NCBI RefSeq assembly: GCF_004118285.1 | Contig: NZ_SDHY01000001.1 | Span: 620,001 to 684,000 of the forward strand | DNA: 64,000 nt | Source of the DNA: Aquirufa rosea | GTDB taxonomy: Bacteria > Bacteroidota > Bacteroidia > Cytophagales > Spirosomataceae | Reading direction: 5' to 3' | In this document: positions 35,192-44,664 of the stretch, in pieces | Numbering within the stretch: the stretch's first letter is position 1 | Layout of the letters: every line of letters starts with the position of its first letter | Notes under the pieces: generated by a model | Told to the model about the DNA's origin: nothing | Seen by the model: the letters and a program-made list of their open reading frames with translations, nothing else | The model's database searches: none | Made by a program: the position numbers and the translations under genes

Positions 35192-36535
35192 ATGCTGGAA
35201 GATTTCATCCAATTTGTCCGAAAAGAGAATTTATTCCAAGCTGATCAAAAAATTTTGCTAGCTGTCAGCGGTGGAATAGACTCTGTGGTGATGGCTAAAC
35301 TGTTTTCCCTAGCCAAATTCAATTTTGGGATTGCGCATGTCAACTTCAGCTTGCGTGGAGAAGAATCCTTGGCAGATGAGGTATTCGTCAAAAAATTAGC
35401 CAAAACGTATAAAGTCAATTACCACACCATTTGCTTTGATACCAAGGCTTTTTCAGAGAAGGAAAAACTCTCCACACAAATGGCTGCCAGGATATTGAGA
35501 TACGATTGGTTCGAAGAAATCCGTAAAAAAGAATCATACGATTATATCGCCACCGCACATCATCAGATGGATAGTGCTGAAACGGTCTTGATCAATTTAA
35601 GCAGAGGAAGTGGAATTGCAGGTTTCCATGGAATTCCTGTTAAAAATGGGCATATCATACGCCCTATGGCCTTTGCTACCCAAGAACAAATCTTTGATTT
35701 TGTAGTAAGTTATAAATTAACGTGGAGGGAAGATTCTTCCAACACCTCCACCCAATACCAAAGAAATTTTATTCGTCATGAGGTAATGCCCAAATTATTG
35801 GAATTAAACCCCCATTTTGTACAAAATGTTGCTCAAAGCAGTACGAACGTCGCCCTGATTGAGCAATGGATGCAAGCGGAATTAAACCTTTGGAAAGAGG
35901 AAAGATGCAAGAACGATGAATCAGGCAATGTATTTGTGAAATTATTTGATACTCCATTAGCTGTTAAAGAAATGGTTATGCGCCAGCAATTCTTATTGGC
36001 CTTTCATTTCAACAGCGACACCATGGCCCATATTTTAGACGCAGACGACAAGCAAATTGGAAAAATTTTTGAATCAGCTAGTCATGTGTTGAATATAGAC
36101 CGTCAACAATGGGTACTAAGCCCAAAAGATCAATCGGAATTCAAACCTATTTTAGTACAAGAGGAATACGAAACGGTAGACCTTGGCAATCAATTACTTC
36201 ATATCGATTTTGGTGAAAATGAGAATGGTTTTGAATTACCTACGGGAGCACATATTGCCTGCTTAGATGCCGACACCTTGACCTTCCCACTAGAAATCAG
36301 AAAATATCAAGAAGGTGATTGGTTTTGCCCTTTGGGGATGAATCAAAAGAAGCTGATATCTGATTTCCTAACTGATAAAAAAGTACCATTAAACTTAAAG
36401 AAAAACGTACAATTAGTCTTAAGCAAAGGCTCAGTGGTATGGGTAATGGGTTACAGAATTGACAACAGGAATAAGGTAACTGACAAAACGGAGGGACTTT
36501 GTATTTTGACACTGGAGAATAAAACGAAGCCATAA
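35192..36535 (+). CDS. tilS: tRNA(Ile)-lysidine synthase
   Basis: A 447-residue ATP-pyrophosphatase enzyme that converts C34 of the minor tRNA-Ile (CAU) to lysidine, letting it read AUA. The PP-loop SGGIDS is at about residues 26-31. DYIATAHHQMDSAETVLINL, the family's HHxxDxxET-like motif, and RNFIRHEVMPKLLELNPHF follow; the C-terminal TilS domain (KLISDFLTDKKVPL) is present. The gene is essential in most bacteria. Its stop is five bases from the convergent DUF4835 gene. Confidence 0.97.
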   Translation: MLEDFIQFVRKENLFQADQKILLAVSGGIDSVVMAKLFSLAKFNFGIAHVNFSLRGEESLADEVFVKKLAKTYKVNYHTICFDTKAFSEKEKLSTQMAARILRYDWFEEIRKKESYDYIATAHHQMDSAETVLINLSRGSGIAGFHGIPVKNGHIIRPMAFATQEQIFDFVVSYKLTWREDSSNTSTQYQRNFIRHEVMPKLLELNPHFVQNVAQSSTNVALIEQWMQAELNLWKEERCKNDESGNVFVKLFDTPLAVKEMVMRQQFLLAFHFNSDTMAHILDADDKQIGKIFESASHVLNIDRQQWVLSPKDQSEFKPILVQEEYETVDLGNQLLHIDFGENENGFELPTGAHIACLDADTLTFPLEIRKYQEGDWFCPLGMNQKKLISDFLTDKKVPLNLKKNVQLVLSKGSVVWVMGYRIDNRNKVTDKTEGLCILTLENKTKP

Positions 36536-36539
36536 AAAC

Positions 36540-37448
36540 CTATCGAATCAATTTACGATAAGTCTCTGTTCGGATAGGGTCCAATAAACTTAAGTAGGCA
36601 AAGGCTTGCTGTCTTTCCGTTGGGGAGGCTTCATCCATGATGGAGAAAATTTCATCAGCTTTGGCATCAAAAAATATGCGTATACTGGCTGCCCCAGGCC
36701 TGATTTGATTGATTTGTCTGATTTGATTCAATAATTCCAAAATACCTTTTCTAGTCTCATCTGGTTGATCCTTGAAGGTATCCAGCAAAAGACGATGGTA
36801 GGTATAATTAACTTCCCTGATTCCCTGTAATTGCTGATTCATCAAGCTTTCAGCGATGGCCACCCGGCTCCGAACATCACTCACGATGCCCCAGCCTGAG
36901 CCCGAAGTTTGGGCTAAATTGGTTAAGTTAAACAGTTTCTGCGTAAATATATCCCCTCCCATTTTACCAAATGAATCGTATTGATAGGCGCAGGCTAAAT
37001 AAGCATAATAGGCCAGCATTGACCCTAAATTATCGATGTAGGAATTATCATTGTACGTCAAAGGCATACCCAATAAGTACTTGAAATTAAAGTTCTTATC
37101 AATGATATTTAAGACGATGGTCTCATAAGAAGTACCAAATACCGGGCGCAAAACTTGTACGCGGGCATTGGCTTCAAAGTCTCCCTGTGAGGTGGCTTTG
37201 GTTAACAATAAATTGATATTGACTTTGATTTTTTCTTCTGGAGCAAAATTATCATTGGACCAGCGCCTTCCATTGAGGAAGTCCTGCATGGTTCTCTGTA
37301 AATCGGGATAAATCTGATTGCTTCCGCGTTGTTGATCGAGCTGTAATTGCTCCGTATTAATGGTCACTGTTGCCTGTAACTCCTGGGCACATAGTCCCCA
37401 GGAAGTTAGCAACAAAAATAAGGTCAGAAAAAAGGAAGTAGATTTCAT
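36540..37448 (-). CDS. DUF4835 family protein
   Basis: A 302-residue exported protein (signal FFLTLFLLLTSWGLCAQ) of a Bacteroidota family. Features include the N-terminal LQATVTINTEQLQLDQQRGS, LQRTMQDFLNGRRWSNDNFA, VLRPVFGTSYETIVLNIIDK and YLACAYQYDSFGKMGGDIFT. The opening half resembles the standard description of the family, which lies near bamD and rpoZ in many genomes. Here it directly follows rpoZ, without the coaBC gene often found between them. Function is unknown; an envelope role is likely from the neighbours. Confidence 0.88.
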   Translation of the reverse strand: MKSTSFFLTLFLLLTSWGLCAQELQATVTINTEQLQLDQQRGSNQIYPDLQRTMQDFLNGRRWSNDNFAPEEKIKVNINLLLTKATSQGDFEANARVQVLRPVFGTSYETIVLNIIDKNFNFKYLLGMPLTYNDNSYIDNLGSMLAYYAYLACAYQYDSFGKMGGDIFTQKLFNLTNLAQTSGSGWGIVSDVRSRVAIAESLMNQQLQGIREVNYTYHRLLLDTFKDQPDETRKGILELLNQIRQINQIRPGAASIRIFFDAKADEIFSIMDEASPTERQQAFAYLSLLDPIRTETYRKLIR

Positions 37449-37472
37449 GGTTAGAAATCAAACGAAATAAAA

Positions 37473-37799
37473 CTATTTTTCGTCTGCACCCTCTTCGCGT
37501 ACTCGGTAGTCAACTTTACCTGCCATAAAGTCGTCAATGGCCAAAGCTGAAGGCTTAGGCATACGCTCATAATATTTTGAAATTTCAATTTGCTCACGGT
37601 TCTCGAATATCTCTTCTAAATTATCCACAGAAGAGGCAAACTCAGATAATTTACCTGATAATTCCTCTTTCATCTTGCTAGAGATTTGACGTGCCCTTTG
37701 TGAAATAATCGAAATTGATTCGTATACATTTCCCGTCTTAGCGGCAATTTTATCTACATCACGAGTGATGATGGATGGATTTGTTTGGATCTTAGACAT
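37473..37799 (-). CDS. rpoZ: DNA-directed RNA polymerase subunit omega
   Basis: A 108-residue protein of the Bacteroidota omega type. The core VYESISIISQRARQISSKMK contains the conserved region that wraps the beta' C-terminus, and the tail EISKYYERMPKPSALAIDDF is typical of the phylum's longer form. It promotes RNA polymerase assembly. It lies between bamD and the DUF4835 gene, 24 bp from the latter, as in many Bacteroidota. Confidence 0.9.
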   Translation of the reverse strand: MSKIQTNPSIITRDVDKIAAKTGNVYESISIISQRARQISSKMKEELSGKLSEFASSVDNLEEIFENREQIEISKYYERMPKPSALAIDDFMAGKVDYRVREEGADEK

Positions 37800-37846
37800 C
37801 TCTATAAATTTAAGATTGCAAATTTAGACTATTTTTTTGGTAAAAA

Positions 37847-38737
37847 CTACTGAGGACTGGTAGCCAATTTAGAAGTCTTAGCCTTCTCCTTTTCTACACT
37901 GGCTTTGTACTCATCTTCCAATTTGGTTAAACGAGCCACCTCATCCACACTCTTGGTGTACATCTTTTCGGCCAATTTCAAATAATTACTATTCGGGAAC
38001 TTATCCACTAACTCCAAATAAAACTTGGTAGCATCTGAATAACGTTCTTTTTGTTTAATTTCAATGGTACTATTGGCTAATTCAAATTGTGCTACTACTT
38101 TCAAATAGGCCATTTCCTCATTATAATCGGAATCAGGGAAATCCTTTTGGAAATTAGTGATCTCGATCACTGCCGATTTTAAGGTCGCGATATTAAACGG
38201 AGAAGTTTTATGATATAGTTTGGCCTTGGCATAGGCTTTTCTCTCTAACTTTTTACGTAACTCTTTGATAATGTTGGTACACTCTTCCTTAAACTTGGTA
38301 TCTGGATAATTATTCAAATAACTTTGAATCTCGTTAATAGCCGACAAAGTTCCTGTTTGATCTAGATTGTAATTGGGAGAATCCTTGTACAAGGAAAACG
38401 CCGACATATAAATAGCCTCCTCAGCATACTCACTCCGTGAAAATACTTCAGCAAATTTCTTGAAATGAGAATTAGCCAAAGTATAATTACCAGTATTAAA
38501 ATCACAATAGGCTTGGTAAAATGTAGCCAATTCTTGAGTAGAATCGCCCTTCAGCAAGGGTAATATCTCATCAAATAGAATTCCTGCCTTGGCATAATCC
38601 TTCTTTTTATAATATTCAACGGCTGCTTTATACTTGGCAGGTACACTAGCACTCTTGCGAAATTTCTCAAATTTTCCACAAGAACTTAAGCCAATCAAGG
38701 CCACCGAAAGAATCAATACTATATTTTTCAACTTCAT
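37847..38737 (-). CDS. bamD: Outer membrane assembly lipoprotein BamD
   Basis: A 296-residue lipoprotein (lipobox LIGLSSC) built of tetratricopeptide-like repeats: AAVEYYKKKDYAKAGILFDE, YQAYCDFNTGNYTLANSHFK, YAEEAIYMSAFSLYKDSPNY, and others. BamD is the essential partner of BamA in inserting outer-membrane barrels. The size and repeats fit well. A charged C-terminal stretch (VEKEKAKTSKLATSPQ) follows the last repeat. It precedes rpoZ by 47 bp. Confidence 0.92.
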   Translation of the reverse strand: MKLKNIVLILSVALIGLSSCGKFEKFRKSASVPAKYKAAVEYYKKKDYAKAGILFDEILPLLKGDSTQELATFYQAYCDFNTGNYTLANSHFKKFAEVFSRSEYAEEAIYMSAFSLYKDSPNYNLDQTGTLSAINEIQSYLNNYPDTKFKEECTNIIKELRKKLERKAYAKAKLYHKTSPFNIATLKSAVIEITNFQKDFPDSDYNEEMAYLKVVAQFELANSTIEIKQKERYSDATKFYLELVDKFPNSNYLKLAEKMYTKSVDEVARLTKLEDEYKASVEKEKAKTSKLATSPQ

Positions 38738-38776
38738 AAGAGCGTAAAGATAATCATAATTGTGCGTACCTCCGAA

Positions 38777-40534
38777 TTATACTGCTTTACTAAATTGTAA
38801 ATGATATAATTGAGCATACAAACCCTCTTGTTTGATTAAATCATCGTGATTTCCCCTTTCCTTAATTTCTCCTTTTTCCATCACTAAAATTTGGTCGGCG
38901 TTACGAATTGTAGATAAACGGTGAGCAATCACCACGGCAGTTCTGCCCTTCATTAAGGTGGCAATGGCCCCCTGAATCATTAATTCTGTTTCCGTATCCA
39001 CCGAAGAGGTAGCCTCATCCAAAATGATAATTTTGGGATCATGTACCAAAGCCCTGACAAAGGAAATCAATTGCCTCTGACCTACGCTGAGCGTAGCACC
39101 TCTTTCCATCACTTGGTATCGATATCCTCCAGGAAGTGACATGATAAAATCATGAACTCCTACTGCTTTAGCCGCTTCCTCCATTTTCTCCTGACTTATG
39201 CTAGGATCACCTAAATGAATGTTATAAGCTATAGTAGAGCTAAACAAAAAGACATCCTGCAACACCACCGCGATGTTTTTCCTTAAACTGGTAATTTCAT
39301 AATCTGTCAAGGCAATTCCATCAATCAAAATTTGACCCGATTGACAATCATACATTCGACTCAACAAACCAATAATGGAAGATTTGCCCGCTCCGGTAGC
39401 TCCTACGATGGCCAAAGTTTTACCAGCCTCCACTTTAAAACTTACATTTCTAACTACCCATTCTGGCTCGTTATAGGCAAATGTCACTTCTTTAAATTCC
39501 ACTTTCCCCTCCAATTTATCAGCCTGATGCGTACCGTTATTTTGGATGTAATCCGTAGAATCCAACAAGGTTAAAATTCGTTCGGTAGAAACTATACCCA
39601 TCTGAAGGGTATTGAAACGGTCAGCAAGCATTCTGATTGGCCTGAAAAACAGGTTAATAAACATAATGAAGGCCGTCAATGTCCCTACGCTTTGTTGCTC
39701 CTTCAAAATATAAGTCGATGCCATCCAAACCACTAATCCTGTGCCGACAGCAGCAATCACATCCGCTACTGGGAAATACACCGAATAGGCCCAAATACTT
39801 TTAATGTTGGCATCTCTATGTTCCTTGTTAATTTCCTGAAACTTCAACATTTCCCTTTTTTCCGCATGGAACAACTGCACAATCATCATACCTGAAATAT
39901 GCTCCTGTACAAAGGAATTAAGGTTGGCAACCGCCAAACGCACTTCATTAAAAGACTTTTTGATGTGTTCTTTAAATATATAGGTCGACAAAACCATGAA
40001 AGGAACGGTGGCCAGAATGATGAGGGTCAATCGCCAGTCGGTATAAAACATCACCCCCACTATCAGGAACAATTGCAATAAATCCCCTGCGATAGAGGCT
40101 AAACCCTCCGAAAACACATCGTTCAAGGTCTCAATGTCGGAAACGGTTCTGGTGACTAATCGACCGATGGGCGTGGCATCAAAAAAGGCTAAGCGAAGGT
40201 TGATGATTTTTTGGTAGAGAGTCACTCGAATATCTCGAATGACGGTTTGTCCTAAATAGCCTGCCAAATAACTCGTTGAAAACTGCAGGCTTGTTTGTAA
40301 AAACAATACCCCCAGCATGATGAAAAACATACGAAGAAGTTCCTCCACCTGGTTAACATCCACATAATGATCGATGGTGTAACGAATAAGTAGGGGAACT
40401 ACAGGAGACACTCCTGCCATACAAAGTATTAAGAAGACCAGCAGCCAAAAACGAAATTTATAAGGCAAGATAAAGCCGTAAATTCGACGAATGATTTGTA
40501 AGTCTACGATTTTACCGCTGGATTTCTCTTTCAA
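38777..40534 (-). CDS. ABC transporter, fused permease-ATPase (MsbA/exporter type)
   Basis: A 585-residue exporter half-transporter: six transmembrane helices in the first 320 residues and a C-terminal nucleotide-binding domain with Walker A GATGAGKSS, signature LSVGQRQ, Walker B KIIILDEATSSVD and the H-loop AHRLSTIRNADQ. It acts as a dimer. Substrate is not evident; relatives export lipids, peptides or drugs. The start is TTG at 40534, three bases after the previous gene's stop. No ATG or GTG upstream in frame fits, so the unusual start probably reflects translational coupling. Confidence 0.92.
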   Translation of the reverse strand: MKEKSSGKIVDLQIIRRIYGFILPYKFRFWLLVFLILCMAGVSPVVPLLIRYTIDHYVDVNQVEELLRMFFIMLGVLFLQTSLQFSTSYLAGYLGQTVIRDIRVTLYQKIINLRLAFFDATPIGRLVTRTVSDIETLNDVFSEGLASIAGDLLQLFLIVGVMFYTDWRLTLIILATVPFMVLSTYIFKEHIKKSFNEVRLAVANLNSFVQEHISGMMIVQLFHAEKREMLKFQEINKEHRDANIKSIWAYSVYFPVADVIAAVGTGLVVWMASTYILKEQQSVGTLTAFIMFINLFFRPIRMLADRFNTLQMGIVSTERILTLLDSTDYIQNNGTHQADKLEGKVEFKEVTFAYNEPEWVVRNVSFKVEAGKTLAIVGATGAGKSSIIGLLSRMYDCQSGQILIDGIALTDYEITSLRKNIAVVLQDVFLFSSTIAYNIHLGDPSISQEKMEEAAKAVGVHDFIMSLPGGYRYQVMERGATLSVGQRQLISFVRALVHDPKIIILDEATSSVDTETELMIQGAIATLMKGRTAVVIAHRLSTIRNADQILVMEKGEIKERGNHDDLIKQEGLYAQLYHLQFSKAV

Positions 40535-40537
40535 AGC

Positions 40538-40690
40538 TTATACGGGATTGTTGGTTTCAGTGGGGATAGCCTGACAAGTACCACAACCTTTGGCGCAGCC
40601 TGACTGCTTGGTAAAAAACATCTTATATACCAGCTTCGTCAAATAAGCTAAAGCTCCGATAAATACGAGACCAATGATGACATTTTCCAT
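40538..40690 (-). CDS. FeoB-associated Cys-rich membrane peptide
   Basis: A 50-residue protein read on the complement: one transmembrane helix (ENVIIGLVFIGALAYLTKLV), then a short basic stretch and the cysteine cluster SGCAKGCGTCQ. This matches the FeoB-associated Cys-rich membrane protein family, found next to the ferrous-iron transporter FeoB in other genomes. No feoB is in this window, and it sits instead between the IMPase gene (six bases away) and the ABC exporter (three bases away). Metal binding by the cysteines is likely; its partner here is unknown. Confidence 0.8.
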   Translation of the reverse strand: MENVIIGLVFIGALAYLTKLVYKMFFTKQSGCAKGCGTCQAIPTETNNPV

Positions 40691-40696
40691 GTGCGC

Positions 40697-41497
40697 CTAG
40701 TTTTTCCAATGCATCTGCAAAGTTCCTAAAAATTCTTCAAAAATCGCGCCAGCTCCAATAATTTGACCTTCGAAAATCACAGATTTTCCTCCGGAAAAAT
40801 TAGTCACCTTCCCACCTGCTTCCTCAATGATAATCTTACCCGCAGCCACATCCCAAGGTTTCAGATTAGCTTCAAAAAAGCCTTCAAAGCGTCCACAGGC
40901 CGTATAAGCTAAGTCTATCGCTGCGGCACCCATCCTTCTTAAACCATGGCTTTTTTGCATCAATTCTTTAAGCAGGGCCAAATATTTATCTTGGTATGAA
41001 AAATCATGGTAAGGAAATCCGGTAGCCAATAAACTCTTCTCGAGAGTAGGTTGAGAAGAAACTTGGATAGGCAATCCATTCAAATGCGCCCCATGACCTT
41101 TGGCGGCATAAAACAACTCATCCCGATTAGGCTCATAAATCAAACCCAAAATAGGTTGTTTTTGATATACCAACCCTACGGAAACGGCAAAAATGGGTAA
41201 TTGGTGCAAAAAATTAGTAGTACCATCCAAGGGATCGATCACCCAATAAAAACCATCTCCCACCTCGGAAAAGTCGGAAGCTGTTTCCTCGGCAATAAAC
41301 CCCGCTTCAGGAAAAATTAGAGATAAACTTTCCTTCAATTTCGCCTCGGCTGTTTGATCCACAAAGGATACTAAGTCGTTCTTGCCCTTGTATTGAATAT
41401 GTTCTATGGCAATCTTATTGACCATGGATTGAATCCACTGGCCAGTGTCTCGAACTACGGGTAGAGATTGTTCTAGAATTTTTGATATATCCACCAT
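40697..41497 (-). CDS. Inositol monophosphatase family protein
   Basis: A 266-residue Mg2+-dependent phosphatase of the IMPase/SuhB/CysQ superfamily. Metal ligands are visible in FIAEETASDF, WVIDPLDGTTNFLHQLPIFA and the C-terminal KPWDVAAGKIIIEEAGGKV. It should dephosphorylate inositol 1-phosphate or a related sugar phosphate, or 3'-phosphoadenosine nucleotides; the last motif (LKPWDVAAG) fits IMPase better. Its ATG overlaps the stop of the Prc protease gene by one base. Confidence 0.92.
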   Translation of the reverse strand: MVDISKILEQSLPVVRDTGQWIQSMVNKIAIEHIQYKGKNDLVSFVDQTAEAKLKESLSLIFPEAGFIAEETASDFSEVGDGFYWVIDPLDGTTNFLHQLPIFAVSVGLVYQKQPILGLIYEPNRDELFYAAKGHGAHLNGLPIQVSSQPTLEKSLLATGFPYHDFSYQDKYLALLKELMQKSHGLRRMGAAAIDLAYTACGRFEGFFEANLKPWDVAAGKIIIEEAGGKVTNFSGGKSVIFEGQIIGAGAIFEEFLGTLQMHWKN

Positions 41498-43626
41498 TAC
41501 TTTTTAACAGGTGACTTGACCGCCACTTTGGTTGGAGCAGGTCCTAATACCCAATCTGCCAACAATTGTTGTGTTTCTTTTAAATACGTGTCCTTAGCAT
41601 GTTTATCGGCTGTGGATGCTTTCTTATCCTTCTCCGTATCTGGAACATCGGCATCTGAGCCAGCAATATTATCCATTACCGCCTGCGACTCATCTGGCTT
41701 TTTCTTTTGCTCGTCCAGTTCTTTTTTACGCTTATCTATTTGCAAGGAAATAGAATTTTGCTCCTTGATTTTCTTCCAACGTTCAAAATCTTCTTTCAAT
41801 TTTATTAAATCAGGCTTGGTCTTTAGCCGCGCTTGGAAACTAGCCTGCATCTTACTGATTAAAGCAGGGTTCACATTGGAAGTGGCCTGGTAGTTTGTCG
41901 GGGAAATCATATCCCAAGGCAAGGCACTAGGCTGAGAACTCTCACCAAACTCTTCGGCAGAGAAGGCAGAAGGTAGGGCAAAATCAGGACTTACTCCTTT
42001 ATGTTGTGTAGAACTCCCATTAATACGATAGAACTTTTCTAAAGTAATTTTCAATTGACCTACTGGCTCCTTTTCATTGTTCATGTAATTATCCAGATCC
42101 ACCACGGATTGCACCGTTCCTTTTCCATAAGATTGCTCTCCTACAATGATTCCCCTTCTATAATCTTGTATAGCAGCCGCAAAAATTTCGGAGGCAGAGG
42201 CCGAAAACCGATTGATCAAAACGGCCATAGGACCATCATAGAATTGTTCTGGATCTTTATCTACTTCCTGAGAAATACGACCATCTGATTGTTTTCTTTG
42301 TACCACTGGACCTTTGGGAATAAATAAACCCGTTAAATCTACCGCTTCAATTAAGGAACCTCCTCCATTGTTACGTAAGTCAACAATCAAACCGTCAATC
42401 CCTTCAGCTTTAAACTCAGTCAAAAACTTCTTCACATCAGCTGAGGTCGATTTAAAATCCGACTCTTTTCTACGGGCACCTTCAAAATCACGATAAAACA
42501 TTGGGATGGTGATTAATCCCAACTTCATTTTTTTGTCGCCCTGCGTGTAGGTTAAAATTTCTTTTTTGGCAGTTTGCTCTTCCAATTTGATTTTCTCTCG
42601 TACTAAACGTACTTCTGTAGTAGGAGCTCCAGTACCTGCACCAGCGGGTAATAATTTCAAACGAACCACAGTATTCTTAGGACCACGGATTAGTTTGACA
42701 GCGTCATCGGTAAACCAACCAATCACATCCACAAAACTTCCCTCATCTCCCTGAGCTACCCCCACAATTCGGTCCTTGGGATTGATTTGCTTACTTCTAA
42801 AGGCAGGACCTCCCGGAATTAAATCCATGATGGTCACATAATCTCCTTCCAAGCGAAGCGTTGCTCCAATCCCCTCAAAACTTTGTGCCATGTCAGTATT
42901 GAAAGCCTGGGCGGTTCGAGGAATCATGTAGGATGTATGCGGATCAATGCTTTCGGTGTAAGCGTTCATGAAGATTTGGAATACGTCTTCTGAACGAGTG
43001 CGAGCCATGTATTTTTCAGAACGCTTGTAACGCTCTTTTAACTCCCGCAAAGCCGTGGTATCGGCCTTACCTGAAATTTTCCAATCCAACAATTGACGCT
43101 TCACGTCCTTACGCCAAAAATCATTTAATGCCTCCTTGGAAGCTGCATAGGTGGCTTTATCGCGGTTGGGCTGATAAGTTTCATCCAAGGTGAAATCGGG
43201 CGACTTCTGTAAAATCTGATCGATATAGGCATAACGCTCCTTCATTCGTTGTTGGTAGCGATTATAGATAGCAAAGGCCGAAGTTAAATCGCCTTCGTTC
43301 AATTGATCATCAATCGTCAAACGGTATTTCTCCATTTCTTCAATATCAGAAGCTAAAAAGAAGACCTTATTAGGATCTAATTCTTTCAAATAAGCATCGT
43401 AAATTTTGGAAGATAGAGAGTCGTTAACAGGAATTTTGCGATAATGGTAATTACTTAAGATGCCAAAGACCAAACGCTCCACCTTACGCTGGGTTTCAGT
43501 AGGTTGTAAATCTCCCTCTTGATAAACGACGGCTTTTGTAGCAGGAAGGCCTGTTTGATTTTTGCCATGCAAAAACAAAACTACCAGCAGGGAAAGCGGA
43601 ATTAAAATAGGCAGTATCTTTTTCAT
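41497..43626 (-). CDS. Carboxy-terminal processing protease (Prc/Tsp, S41)
   Basis: A 709-residue periplasmic protease with an N-terminal signal/anchor (LPILIPLSLLVVLFLHG), a long helical region, a PDZ domain (about 240-330: TDMAQSFEGIGATLRLEGDY) and the S41 peptidase core. The catalytic pair is Ser in INRFSASASEIFAAAIQDYR and Lys in GEQSYGKGTVQSVVDL. A C-terminal DUF3340-type region is present, and the protein ends in a Lys-rich segment (KVAVKSPVKK). Relatives trim or degrade misfolded and tagged envelope proteins. I use the ATG at 43626; an ATG five codons upstream is also possible. Confidence 0.93.
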   Translation of the reverse strand: MKKILPILIPLSLLVVLFLHGKNQTGLPATKAVVYQEGDLQPTETQRKVERLVFGILSNYHYRKIPVNDSLSSKIYDAYLKELDPNKVFFLASDIEEMEKYRLTIDDQLNEGDLTSAFAIYNRYQQRMKERYAYIDQILQKSPDFTLDETYQPNRDKATYAASKEALNDFWRKDVKRQLLDWKISGKADTTALRELKERYKRSEKYMARTRSEDVFQIFMNAYTESIDPHTSYMIPRTAQAFNTDMAQSFEGIGATLRLEGDYVTIMDLIPGGPAFRSKQINPKDRIVGVAQGDEGSFVDVIGWFTDDAVKLIRGPKNTVVRLKLLPAGAGTGAPTTEVRLVREKIKLEEQTAKKEILTYTQGDKKMKLGLITIPMFYRDFEGARRKESDFKSTSADVKKFLTEFKAEGIDGLIVDLRNNGGGSLIEAVDLTGLFIPKGPVVQRKQSDGRISQEVDKDPEQFYDGPMAVLINRFSASASEIFAAAIQDYRRGIIVGEQSYGKGTVQSVVDLDNYMNNEKEPVGQLKITLEKFYRINGSSTQHKGVSPDFALPSAFSAEEFGESSQPSALPWDMISPTNYQATSNVNPALISKMQASFQARLKTKPDLIKLKEDFERWKKIKEQNSISLQIDKRKKELDEQKKKPDESQAVMDNIAGSDADVPDTEKDKKASTADKHAKDTYLKETQQLLADWVLGPAPTKVAVKSPVKK

Positions 43627-43645
43627 ATTACCAAGGTACATAAGG

Positions 43646-44425
43646 TTATTTTTCGATCGCAATCAGTTCTACTTCAAATATTAAAGCCGAATAAGGCTTG
43701 ATGGTGGCTCCACCCCCACGAATTCCGTAAGCCAATTCCTGAGGAATGTAAAGTTTCCATTTGGAACCCACTGGCATCATTTGCAAAGCTTCTACCCAGC
43801 CAGGAATTACTCCTGAAACTGGAAAAGAAATAGCCTCACCACGATCCACCGAAGAATCAAACACGGTACCGTCAATAAGAGTTCCATGATAATGCGTCTT
43901 TACTTTGTCAGAGGCGGTTGGTTTGGGACCATCTCCTACCTTAACAATTTCGTATTGCAAACCACTGGCAGTTACTTGGACTCCTGGCTTCTTCTTATTC
44001 TCAGCCAAGAACTTTTCTCCGGCTTCTTTGTTTGGCAAAAATTGCTTGGCACTTTCTGCCATTTGTTTTTCCTGATTGCGCATCATGAAATTATTCACGA
44101 TTCGCTGGCAATCCTGCTCGCTTAGGCTTAAGGCTGTACCTTGCGTAGCAGCAGCAAAACCTTTGGCGACGGTAGCAGGATTTAAAGCAACATTTTGAGA
44201 CTTAAAATTTTGAGCTACCAACACACCCACGGCATAAGAAACAGAATCAATGGTCGAGGCAAAATGAGCTGTTTGGGCTGGAGCCGCTTTGGCTTTCGAG
44301 CTAGCAGAAACAGCAGGCTTAGGCGAAGAAGGAGCTTTGGCGGCTGGTTTGTTTTGCGCTACAGAAACAAAGGACAGGGTTGAAAGAGAAATTATGGCGG
44401 AAATCTTAATCAAAGGAAATTTCAT
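43646..44425 (-). CDS. FKBP-type peptidyl-prolyl isomerase
   Basis: A 259-residue exported isomerase: signal peptide (ISAIISLSTLSFVSVAQ), an Ala/Pro/Lys-rich linker, a FKBP_N dimerisation region (VSYAVGVLVAQNFKSQNVAL), and a C-terminal FKBP domain (about 150-255) with GTVFDSSVDRGEAISFPVSG and IPQELAYGIRGGGATIKPYS, the drug- and substrate-binding pocket. It speeds proline isomerisation of outer-membrane or periplasmic proteins, like FkpA/Mip. It is the first gene of the minus-strand run, facing atpA. Confidence 0.93.
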   Translation of the reverse strand: MKFPLIKISAIISLSTLSFVSVAQNKPAAKAPSSPKPAVSASSKAKAAPAQTAHFASTIDSVSYAVGVLVAQNFKSQNVALNPATVAKGFAAATQGTALSLSEQDCQRIVNNFMMRNQEKQMAESAKQFLPNKEAGEKFLAENKKKPGVQVTASGLQYEIVKVGDGPKPTASDKVKTHYHGTLIDGTVFDSSVDRGEAISFPVSGVIPGWVEALQMMPVGSKWKLYIPQELAYGIRGGGATIKPYSALIFEVELIAIEK

Positions 44426-44599
44426 AGAATTTATTAATATAGTCAAACAAAGCCTCTAAGATACAGAAAAAAGGTAATTCTTAATTATTTTAACATCAAT
44501 TAACGGACTTAGCATTGACCTAACGGTAAGTATCTAAAAAAAGTCTTATGAATTGATACATTTTTTGCAATAGTTATGGGAATATTGAAATTTCATAAC

Positions 44600-44607
44600 T
44601 AATTTTG
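44600..44607 (+). promoter_or_regulatory. Candidate -7 box (TAATTTTG) for atpA
   Basis: TAATTTTG matches the Bacteroidota -7 consensus TAnnTTTG and is 58 bases before the atpA ATG, the same distance as the matching box before asnS. A -33 TTTG at ideal spacing was not found. Confidence 0.4.
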
Positions 44608-44664
44608 CACCCGAAAATTTTATTCAAAATAAGTATTTAACATCCCAGAAAACTCCATTTTAAC

